A stretch of 64,000 bases of DNA from Ustulina deusta (taxonomy: Eukaryota; Ascomycota; Sordariomycetes; Xylariales; Xylariaceae): contig JAJNNX010000030.1 in the NCBI GenBank assembly GCA_023159155.1, positions 434,001-498,000 on the forward strand. Reading direction: 5' to 3'. Made by a program: the position numbers and the translations under genes. Within the stretch, counting starts at the first letter, position 1. The number at the start of each line of letters is the position of its first letter. Positions 14,777 to 23,655 of this stretch are shown here, one piece after another. The notes below the pieces were generated by a model. The model saw nothing but the letters and a program-made list of their open reading frames with translations, was not told the origin of the DNA and ran no database searches.

Positions 14777-16269
14777 CTAGCCTCTCAATTCAATATTTGC
14801 CATAGCATCTTCAAATTCCTCTGTTCCGGTGCTCTGTGATCCATGGTCAGAGGTAGGTGAGCTACAGGGCTGAAAAGTCATTCCCCTCTCCATTAAGCTG
14901 TCCTCAGAGACCTGCTCCCGTATGATAAGAAGCAATTCGGCAAATGCACTCGTCAACTTCTCATCCGCATCGTGTCTGTCATGTAGGAGCGTCTCGAATT
15001 CGCCTATACAGTAGTGCATATCGTATTTGAGTCTAAAGTGGTTTGTCGCACTCAGAATTAGAATGGTGTCAAGGTCCGCATATTGTGCTACGACCTGGAG
15101 TAAGTGAGGTCCCTTTAGTCGTGGGCAGCTGTTGTACTCCTGCCAGCGATCTAGAAGCAGTTTCAACACGTCATGGCTGTTATCGATGACAGCGGTGGTC
15201 AAAGGCGTCTGGCCGCTTGACAACATCCAGTTGAGGTTAGTATTATATTCGAGAAGAATAAGCGCAAAATCCAAATTGTTAGGTCTGGTGGCGTGGATGA
15301 GGGCAGTACGCCGTTCAACCCCACATGCGTCAACTTTAGCGTCAAAATCGAGCAGCGTCTTGATCAGTAGAGGGTCTGACGCGTTGCGGGCGGCACAATT
15401 TAGGGGGCTTCCAATCTTGTATCTCCCGGGAAGCTCAACGTCAGTCTCGGCCCCAGCTTCGAGTAAGATCCTAGTACAGGCGGTGTGGTTGCGGTCAGCA
15501 GAGTATGCGACCGGGCCAGACCATTGTATGTCCTTGATGTTGGGGTCGGCACCAAAGGCGAGGAGTGTTACGACCGCATTCACATCGCCGCGGGCCGCCG
15601 CCCACAGCAGAGGAGTGCGCCCCATCGCATCTTGAGCATTTACTGACTTTGGGTTTCGCTTGAGCTCCTTGGCCAAGTCTCCAAAGCGTAGCCCAACGAC
15701 AATTTCGTGAATGTGAGGGAAGTTTTGGTTATCGATCCAATCACTACCACTTGTCATGCACGAGAGGGCCTCGACTGTTTCCTTAGATAAGCCACTTTGC
15801 AAGATAATGTCACTTGCCTTGTTCCGGGGACTGTTGTCTGTGAGCGCTTTAGGGCTATATAGTAGTCGAATCAGCACAATAGGCTATATAAAGGGACAGC
15901 CGTTATTGCTTACCGATAGTCTGGGTCAGCGCCAGCGCGGACGAGAAACTGACAAGTCTAGTACTGCTTGCTATATAAAGCCCGCGACCCCGTCGTTAGG
16001 TCTCGAGGTACTAGGTAATCTTGTGGTGTAAAAAAAAAAAAATTATGTCAACCTACACGTAAAAGAGAATAACCACGGGTATCGCCAACATCGACAGGTG
16101 ATGCGAGACCTCGACCGAACAAGCTTTTAAGACCTTCAATGTTTCCATTCATGGCAAAGGTAATCGCTTCGGCTGAGTCCGGAATCCGTCGCAATGTCTT
16201 TAACTGCAAAGAGGGACCTGCATTGGGCTGATTTCGGATGCCAGAACTTCCAGTCCTTGAGGCTTCCAT
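14777..16269 (-). CDS. Ankyrin-repeat protein
   Basis: Three exons, 16057-16269, 15914-15957 and 14777-15854, give 1335 nt (444 residues). The short middle exon encodes TCQFLVRAGADPDYR, which completes an ankyrin helix-turn and supports the splice model. Repeats follow: MGRTPLLWAAARGDVNAVV, then LLAFGADPN; RILLEAGAETD; KTLLDFDAKVD; TALIHATRPNNLDFALILLE; and QTPLTTAVIDNSHDVLKLLL. No catalytic domain, signal peptide or membrane segment is visible, and the last 100 residues are unassigned. Ankyrin repeats mediate protein binding; the partner cannot be inferred. The gene is isolated in AT-rich, gene-poor DNA, unlike the housekeeping genes around it, so it may be lineage-specific. It could be the remains of a larger NACHT/ankyrin protein, but no such domain is nearby. 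Confidence 0.8.
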
Positions 16270-18945
16270 ACCAACACTTCAACATTTGTATGTAACAAAT
16301 GAAAACCTAAGATTTATATGATAAAGTAGTTTTTAACTTCACTGCAGGGAGATTGTAGGGGTAAGTTACATCGAGACTTCAAATGGGTAGATAGAATGTG
16401 ATGTAAATATAGGGGTAAAAAACAACAAAGAAAAAGAAAGATATTGGCCAACGAGGGAATCGAACCCCCGATGCCTAACGATGCAGAGTAGGGATGCGGA
16501 CGCTAAGTAATGATATTAGGTAGATATGCTTCGCTAGGCCGTACCAACTCGGCCATTGGTTTCTATTTACAGTGTCTGAGCGTAATCTTTAATATATACT
16601 TCCCTTCATTATCGTTGGGCATAATTAGAGTGTACACTATGGTCTGCCTGCTCCTCATGAGCGGTTGTTGAGTTGAGAAACGGATGAGCGATGTGGTTGC
16701 TCCGGGCATATTGTTAGTTGTATACTTCGGATGCTCAGGCTTAGAGTGTCCAGCAACCGAAAGGGAAGAGGCTGGTTACACGTGAGGTCGTAGATTCTTG
16801 CTAAAAAATAGTAGTGGATAGCTTCTTACGGATACAGATCTCATCTAAGTCATCTCTCAGAGAATGCTCGTCAAGATCATACCATATCTTGTATAGGGCA
16901 TATCTTCTAGAGTCCCCAATAACAAGGATCGTCCCGTCAAATCTACGTAGTTCTGCTTGAAGAAGCAGAAAAGAAATCAATTTACGCGTAGGATTGCCTG
17001 CGGGGCCGCCGTGATACGTTGTAGTTGCTGTATAAAATTAATATTGAGATCTATAAAGTGCAGAGGTAGACAGAACGGGTTACTCGAGGGCGGGTGTTTG
17101 AATTCAATAATAAAATCGTAGGAAAAGACTAATTGGACCCCCCCTTTTTGGCAAATTTTCTCACTAGGTAGGAATGCCGAATATAGTGTCCGACTGGACT
17201 GTTGAATCTCTTTAAAGAAATTTCATACTCCCTGTATAATATTGAAACGTCCGGGCTTACTTAGTCTAATTCTACCACCAAAAAATCAGGAACTTATTAG
17301 TTTGCAGACGTATACGCTGATTTTACATCCATATAAAGTATCAAAGCTCTATAGCACACAAGCTTTGCCAATCCAAGAAGCGAGATCCTTGTCACACTAG
17401 AAGGGTAAACGTTGACGGGAGTAATTGATTCGGTGATATAGAATCTATCGCCACATGATGTTCGTATGGCCGTCTCTCTATGACCACCATCAGCGAATGC
17501 CTATATATTATATTAATCTAACGAGCTATCAGCATACCTATACTCTTGTACTCTTTAATAACATTGACTTATATCGATGTTGCTTATGGGCCAGGCTATA
17601 GCTAGGTAAAGCTGCAAGCTAGCAGATATACAGCAATCGAGGAGTTACTCAAGGGGTAGCTGAAGATGCCGAAGTTATTGTTGTAAGAAAAGCTGGAGAC
17701 TATACCTGTTTTCTCCCGGTACTGATAAGGAAAGTCGCCCTGGAACATATTTCTAAGGCTCAGCATCTCTAAGCGTAAAGATGCCTTGCGTTTCATGCAA
17801 GGATCTTTAATAAACAAGATGCTTAAATGATGTGGTATACAATTCCTGTCTCTTCTACTGAAATTTGCTGTTTGGTTCTCAGAGTAGCGTTGAAAGGACG
17901 CTACTTAAATGTGACTTTAACGTTCACTATAGCAAAACTAAGTTGTAGAGGCGCAGGTATTAGTGTTGTCTTGTTGGTACCCAATACGGAAACTTTGTCG
18001 GACCACATGATGTAATCACAATGCGGCGGGGTGAAGTCTAAGCGGTGTTAAAAAAAGAAGAAAAAGAAAAAAAAAGGGTTCTATTGCTCAAGTGTCTATC
18101 TGATCCCACTGCGTGTTAGCTCTCCGACTTTCTGTCGGGTATTGAAGCGGTGATAAATTGAAAGTCGCGTGATGAGCTTGAGCTGCACGTGTATAATCAT
18201 GCATCCTTCTCCTTGATGTAGACTTCCATTATTTGTTCTTATTAGTGAACCGCCAGGTTTCTCCACGTGAGCATTATGGTACATGGATAAGCGACTGCAC
18301 AGGTTATTCACAGCCTCATGTTGTTGGTTGATACTTGGGTTAATCAGCTGACTAGGATAGTACAGTAGTAATGCATTCAACCTCCTACTCAGCCACGAAA
18401 GTAGAGTTAGTCAAGGTCACTGTAGATCCAGGTACCATGACACTTCTGAACCCGGCTAGTTCGATACAGTTCACAAGGCAGTGAATATCCTCTCATGTCA
18501 CTTTCTTCGTTGCCAGCCATCGGTGCTTCTTCTGTATGCTAGGTCGAGCTTGGCAAGATCATCACCAGCAGGTGGGGGTAAGTCATAACTGACTCGAGGC
18601 CAAATGACTAAAATTAGCCAACTGACTAAACTCAAGGTTGACTGGGGTTAAGTGACTAAAGTAGCTAGATTTACTAACACTGCTCGCAGCAGGTACACAC
18701 CTATATTAGCAGCGGCCGCTGTATAATTTTGAGCAGCTGAAAGAAGAACCTACTTGACTGACTTTGCTAAACTAATGCCAAAGCAGTTGCCATCATGTTC
18801 GCTGTGATGTTATCAAAATACGGTCATATATGGTAGATTAGGGTTGACGGATTCCCGTCATAAATGCGAACTTGGAAGAGGGGTAGTATCATTTTTCCAT
18901 TGAGGCACGTATGTCCAACGGCCGAAATTAATAAATAGGCCTGCT
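16270..18945. other. AT-rich gene-poor stretch
   Basis: Apart from the tRNA-like element I see no gene. The composition is strongly AT, with short A and T runs and scattered TATAAAG words. Near 18605-18660 TGACTAAA occurs three times in 56 bp. The stretch is consistent with mutated transposon remains (RIP-like decay), but I could not identify terminal repeats or a transposase. Confidence 0.45.
16447..16563 (-). tRNA. tRNA-like element, isotype not assignable
   Basis: On the minus strand there is a good A box (TGGCCGAGTTGG) and B box (GGGGGTTCGATTCCCTC) about 85 nt apart. The D stem GCCG/CGGC, an anticodon stem TAGCG/CGTTA and the T stem GGGGG/CCCTC pair. A long insert separates the two halves of the anticodon arm, like a tRNA intron. 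Against a working tRNA, the acceptor stem pairs poorly (four pairs, out of register) and no U is found at the position before the anticodon. It is either a tRNA pseudogene, a tRNA-derived repeat, or an intron-containing tRNA I could not fold correctly. Confidence 0.4.
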
Positions 18946-20455
18946 CTATAACTCGCGTCCACTTGCCTGCCCAACGCCCGAGGTTGCGGTCTTCTCGTCT
19001 GTCACCTTTTCACTAGCCGTCCATTCCAAAGCCTTCAGGCGCTCTGAAAGAATCGGGTGAGAGAAATGGTAACTGGCATACATCCAGTCTGCCTCCATGG
19101 TACTCAAATTCTGGACTTGAAGCTTAATGAGGGAGGCAGCGAGTTCAGCCTTGTAACCGAGGTTACGCGCAAAAGCATCCGCCTGGAATTCGAAGCGTCG
19201 GCTCATGATATTCATGAGCAGTTTGATGATGGTGTCCATGGGTGCCAATGCATCGGAGAAGAGGATAAAACCAATGATAATGGGATGTTCCTTCACGAAA
19301 CCAAAGTCGGCATACAATGAGTGGTTGTTGATAAAGACAGAGAACAAGGTGAAAATATAGAAGACATGTAACTATAAATAGTCAGCAATCATAATGAAAT
19401 ACCGAATAGAGGTATTGCTTACCTGTGAAATACCGAATAGTCGAGTGGTATGTCCTAGGCTCCAGTGGCCCAGCTCGTGGGCTAGGACAGCTACGACTTC
19501 TTCCGCTTCGCTCTTCTCAATGAGGGTATCGTAAATGACAATGTGCTTCTTCCAAGGAAGGCCAAAAAAGTATGCGTTACTGTGTGCGCTACGCTTGCTT
19601 CCATCGATGACAAAGAGCTCGTGAAGTGGGAACTGAAGCTTCTTGGCCAGAGCCTCAGTTTCCGACTTGAGTTTGCCTTCTTGCAGGGGAGACAACTTGT
19701 TAAAGAGGGGTAGAATAACGATAGGGTAGACCGTGATCATAAACATCTGGATGGCGGCAGTGAAAAGCCACAGGTACGTGACGAATTGGTTACCTGTCTT
19801 CTTCACAATGCTGAGGAAACCGGCAAGAATCGGAGGCGCAAAGGCGAAAGCGAGAAGATTTGACTTGATCATGTCGGTAATGAACAGCTTGGGCGTCTGC
19901 TTATTAAAACCAAACCTCTCCTCGAGAACAAAAGTGTGGTAGATGCTGGCGGGGAGAGACAGGGCTTGCTGGATCAGAATGAATGAGAGGACGAAGACAA
20001 TGGAGTGAGAGATCTCGCCAGTAAAGCGAGCGGGCGCGAAGCGGAGCAGAAGGTCGCCGGTCCACGACCATAGCTTGGGCAGGACATCGTAGTGTATGAA
20101 GGCGACGTTCTGGATCTGACCCCAGAGACCCTTGACGAAACCGAACTTTGCTTTGGCGCGACCATATTCCTGGCTCTTGTCATAGACCTCCTGGGAGACT
20201 TCTTGCTGCAGCACTTTCGGGGGCTTTGTGTTCTTGAGGACCTGGTATTGGCGGAGGGAGAGGAACTCTTCGAAGCAGTACTGGGCGACGGAAAAGCCTA
20301 TGATGAGCTTCTTCCACGGGAAGAGCGGGCGGTCGAGGGCGCGAGCTAGTCGCTGCAAGGGTGTTAGGTTAGCACTTATGTGCAAGTATGTGAGGCAGCT
20401 TTATGCATGGGATGCAGCTTAGAAAACCCGGAACACTTGCCTGGAGAAAATCCAT
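18946..20455 (-). CDS. STE24: CAAX prenyl protease 1 (Ste24-type zinc metalloprotease)
   Basis: Integral ER-membrane protease that cleaves the -aaX tripeptide from farnesylated CAAX proteins, including the a-factor type pheromone precursor. Exons 20441-20455, 19423-20352 and 18946-19371 give 1371 nt (456 residues), the normal length. Several hydrophobic segments are present. The zinc site is HELGH in VVAVLAHELGHWSLGH, and the third ligand is the glutamate of RRFEFQADAFA in the last exon. Exon 1 encodes only MDFLQ and joins to RLARALDRPLFPW through an intron with a GC donor (CAG|GCAAGT); the nearby GT would break the frame. The second intron contains a 15-nt copy of the preceding exon edge. 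The C-terminal tail is Thr/Ser-rich and variable. Confidence 0.95.
19395..19440 (-). repeat. 15-nt direct repeat across the STE24 intron 2 donor
   Basis: The 15-nt word TGAAATACCGAATAG (plus strand) occurs at 19426-19440 in coding sequence and again at 19395-19409 inside intron 2, 31 nt apart. The donor GTAAGC lies between the copies. Confidence 0.85.
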
Positions 20456-20950
20456 CTTGTGATGCGCTGTCCTATCCTATTCTCTTGGTGGTTGTGTGGA
20501 AGGTAAAATAGGCCCTGTTTCAGAACAGCTGCCACGATTTGTGACGAGCTGATGGTGAGCACCATCAATTCGGAAACTTCGTCTACGTGTCTAAGTAAGT
20601 TGTGGCTGAAATGAGTGCTAGGTACCTAGGTACCAAGGCAGGTGGTGGGGTGCTGGGCAGAGACAGATGGGTCATGGATCGTGGGGTGGGTACACCTACA
20701 CGACACTCCTACTGTACTAAGGTACTGTACCATAGGAATGAACCAGCCACATCCAGACATGTGGCGCAGCATGCAGTTAAGAATCAGAATCTATAAAGAT
20801 ACTTAGAATCAAAGTTACAGCAATGAGACAAAAACAACGTGATGTTTGTTGACGCAGAAACTGTAAAATTTTTCGAGTTTATTTTTCCTACCAATAGAAG
20901 AATAAGAAGAAGACAAAAATTTGAACCCCGCCTCCCGCGTGTCGTCATCA
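20456..20950. other. Short spacer between STE24 and the small SAP-like gene
   Basis: Contains the STE24 promoter side, one AGGTACCT at 20620 and an A/T-rich tract near 20870. No gene is seen. Confidence 0.5.
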
Positions 20951-21330
20951 CTATCTCATATTCGCCTTAACCCTCTCCAAGAGCTGCTCCTTCGTGTCGG
21001 TTGAACCGGGGTGTAGATTGCGCTAAGTAGGATCATATTAGTTCTTGCATTCGAACCACCCAAAGTATTATGTGGTTCTCACAGCGGCTAGCCATCTTCG
21101 CAATTCCTCCCTCGTCCAAGTTTCCGGATTGCCTGTTGGATCGGCCTGAGCAGGAAAGATGTCTCCGCCCCAGAAGGACCACTATAAGTGAATATTAGAC
21201 CTGGCATGGTATTTATTGTCTCATCAATAAGACAACAAAGAGCGAGTGGTGTAGGTGGACTATATGAGCAACAACTCACTGCAACAGCTGCTGTGACTAA
21301 CCCAGAGAAGGCTTTGAAATACACCTCCAT
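20951..21330 (-). CDS. Small protein with SAP/Ish1-like C-terminal helix pair
   Basis: A 73-residue protein from three short exons: 21280-21330, 21083-21181 and 20951-21022, total 222 nt including the stop. Each intron has a GT donor, an AG acceptor and keeps phase 0. The N-terminus MEVYFKAFSGLVTAAVA is amphipathic or weakly hydrophobic and may be a membrane or targeting segment. The middle reads WSFWGGDIFPAQADPTGNPE, and the end TWTREELRRWLAARNLHP...EQLLERVKANMR has the spacing of a SAP/HeH-like helix-extension-helix, as in the repeats of the Msc1/Ish1 family. The exon fit and unbroken frame make it a real gene in my view, though its function is unknown. It is divergent from RPL38. Confidence 0.75.
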
Positions 21331-21965
21331 CAGTACTCGGTTCGTGATATTTTGATCAGTGTTTATCGTATATACCTAACACGGCGTTCTGGGCACAGTT
21401 AGGTCACTGAGTTTCTTTGAAGTGGCGGTACGGCATATATACCTTGGACTTCATAGCATTATCGAGAGGAGTAGGCATCGTGGCCAGACAATCAAAGGTG
21501 AGATGCGGTGCCTTAATTGGTAGGTGGTCGAGAACAGTTAAAGCATGAACAGTCTGTCAATTTTTAGGTGGATTATTAATGCATTGATAATGAGTCACAG
21601 TTGCCATCATTCTATGCTGCGAGATCAGGCAACTCTGTCTTCTTATTTGAATACCTAGCAACTTTCATCTAGATGAGATGTTGGATATCAGAGGTACGTA
21701 CCTGCCCAATGTTTTGCTTGAGCTAGCGCCACAGGACCATGGACGCCACGTCAGCCACTGTACAGCGTTGTAACCAGATCAGTCCTCTATGGTCCGTGCC
21801 TTCACACTGCGTTGCCCGTCCGCCACATTCATTGGCTCCAACTCGCTAGAGAACCCTTGTCTTCCACACAATTTTGTGCCGGCGACAGAATAATCGAGAC
21901 CAACTCCCCGAACGAAATATTTGTGCCAAACCATTCCTTGTCCTCACATTTGCCAAACCGCCAAG
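21331..21965. other. Divergent promoter region between the SAP-like gene and RPL38
   Basis: About 630 bp with no coding signal. It should hold the promoters of the minus-strand small gene and of the plus-strand ribosomal protein gene. I could not pick out a specific factor site. Confidence 0.5.
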
Positions 21966-22447
21966 ATGCCTAAAGAGATCGCCGATATCAAGCGAGTATG
22001 TTTCTAGCGAAGATTATTTCACAGAACATTGAAAACAAAAGAATACTGACAATTCTGGCATTAGTTCATCGAGATCTGCCGGCGGGACGACGCAAAGTGT
22101 ACGTGTGACGGACGCGAACCAAATAATTGACGAATGATGTGCTGTGTAACGAGGAGAGAATATGGATTCTGACGAATACTTGCCTATTTTAGCCGCTCGG
22201 ATCAAGAAGAGCAAGAAGTCGTCCCAGACCAAGTTCAAGGTCCGATGCTCAAAGCAGCTCTACACCCTCGTCTTGAAGGACTCCGACAAGGCTGAGAAGC
22301 TCAAGCAGAGTCTTCCTCCGGGTACGCACAATCCTGATGGTCATACGACTACTGGGGACTGTGCATTTTGGGCTAACAGTATGAGCTGTAGGATTGCAAA
22401 TTAAGGATGTTCCCAAGAAGAACAAGAAGGGCAAGCACACGGCTTAA
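21966..22447 (+). CDS. RPL38: 60S ribosomal protein eL38
   Basis: Component of the large cytosolic ribosomal subunit. Four exons, 21966-21995, 22065-22098, 22193-22321 and 22392-22447, give 249 nt (82 residues). The spliced product begins [20 protein letters not shown] and continues [22 protein letters not shown], and [13 protein letters not shown], the family's invariant end. It finishes with a lysine-rich fungal tail KNKKGKHTA. Introns in the first codons are common in fungal ribosomal protein genes. The gene is too fragmented for simple ORF calling; only exon 3 is visible as part of an open frame. Confidence 0.96.
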
Positions 22448-22983
22448 ACAAAAGGAGGGGGATTCGTTTTAGCTTGGGAATATCTCGATGAAAGACGACG
22501 ATCTCTAAGCAGGCTGGGCTATGCTGGCACGACCGAATCTCGAGTAAAGGACAAACGGAGGGTGGCGTGTGCGAAAAACAATGAAGCATAGGACCGGCAC
22601 AGGGCTGGCCGGGCTCATTACAGGCGTCTACGGATAGCATGGAATTGAGGTTTTTTTTTGCAAGCAGACGAAGCTTGTGATAGACAATTCTCATCAATTG
22701 CACTACCAAAAGAAAAAAAAATTGGACCAAAAAGCAACACTGTCTGTTCGAATCCGTCCAGCTCACCCGTGGAATCCAGCTATGATATATCAGCTTGCAC
22801 TAAGATCTGATTCGTGTCAGTCCAAAGTGCTTGACTCACGCGCGGGAGTTCTCTTGTTTGAAGAAAAGTATACTTATCAATTAATCGTTGCAGGGTGACT
22901 AAACCTAGTTGAAGCCTGAGTGTCGAGTCATCATTAGAAAGAAGGCGTCGAAGTTCTTTTTATTTGTACCTGATATTTCTGTT
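22448..22983. other. Convergent 3' spacer
   Basis: The 3' ends of the plus-strand RPL38 and the minus-strand alpha/beta-barrel gene face each other here. No gene or clear terminator hairpin was recognised. Confidence 0.5.
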
Positions 22984-23655
22984 TCACAGAATTCTTTTGT
23001 AGTGCTTCACATCGAAACCCTTTGCAAGTGCGCGCAGGGGGTTGGCGTATCCAGCAAAACCCGGCGACTGTCCGAACTCGCCGTGCTTCTCGACAGATGA
23101 CCAACCAACAAAGAACACAAGCTCGTCGGTATCGGGGTCCGCCTTTTGGACTCGAAAGCTAGACCTCACAACCCTAGGCTTCGCAAAGTCCTCGAGAATC
23201 GGCTTCCCGTTATCCCAAGCCTTGGAGAACTCATCCCTTTTATCGGTGGGTACTTGGATCCTACCGATACTGATGACAGGACTCCGCAGCAGCGACTCCT
23301 CACCCGCGGCAGCATCAGCAGGCCGGAGCAGATCGGTATCCAGATGGAAATACTCGAGCTTGCTGAAATCAAAGTGCGAGCCTAGGGGAGCCGAGCTGGT
23401 CTTGTATTCCTCGGACGCTAGCCATGTGTTGTGCTCGTCGCTCGACGACCAGTGCGCCGTCTCCATCACCACCCGCGGGTCCTCAACCTGCTGGAACAAG
23501 GCCACGCCGCGCGCTTCCCGATCCGTCGGGGCCGAAGGTACGTTGCGGGCGACCCAATCCGCTTGTGCGTTCAACGCACCCTCCATCGCGGTCTTGTTCC
23601 CCGGCGTGAATGTATCGGAGGCGCTCGTAAGCCAGACAACATTTGTAACAGGCAT
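22984..23655 (-). CDS. Two-domain dimeric alpha/beta-barrel (ABM-like) protein
   Basis: Single-exon gene for 223 residues, starting MPVTNVVWLTS. The protein appears to contain two copies of a ferredoxin-like alpha/beta-barrel unit. The first runs to about residue 108, with the segment ARGVALFQQVEDPRVV, then METAHWSSSDEHNTWLAS. The second starts near SPVISIGRIQVP and has DELVFFVGWSSVEKHGEF and ends FDVKHYKRIL. The pattern of hydrophobic strand, long helix, and a W-S-S-x-E/D-E/K-H turn is repeated in each half. Such domains occur in monooxygenases and stress-response proteins; here no catalytic residue is evident. No signal peptide, so probably cytosolic. The family assignment is by pattern, not by search. 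Confidence 0.7.
   Translation of the reverse strand: MPVTNVVWLTSASDTFTPGNKTAMEGALNAQADWVARNVPSAPTDREARGVALFQQVEDPRVVMETAHWSSSDEHNTWLASEEYKTSSAPLGSHFDFSKLEYFHLDTDLLRPADAAAGEESLLRSPVISIGRIQVPTDKRDEFSKAWDNGKPILEDFAKPRVVRSSFRVQKADPDTDELVFFVGWSSVEKHGEFGQSPGFAGYANPLRALAKGFDVKHYKRIL

Noticed and set aside
22738..22790. T-arm-like GTTCGAATCC sequence
   Set aside because: No A box or acceptor pairing around it; not a tRNA.
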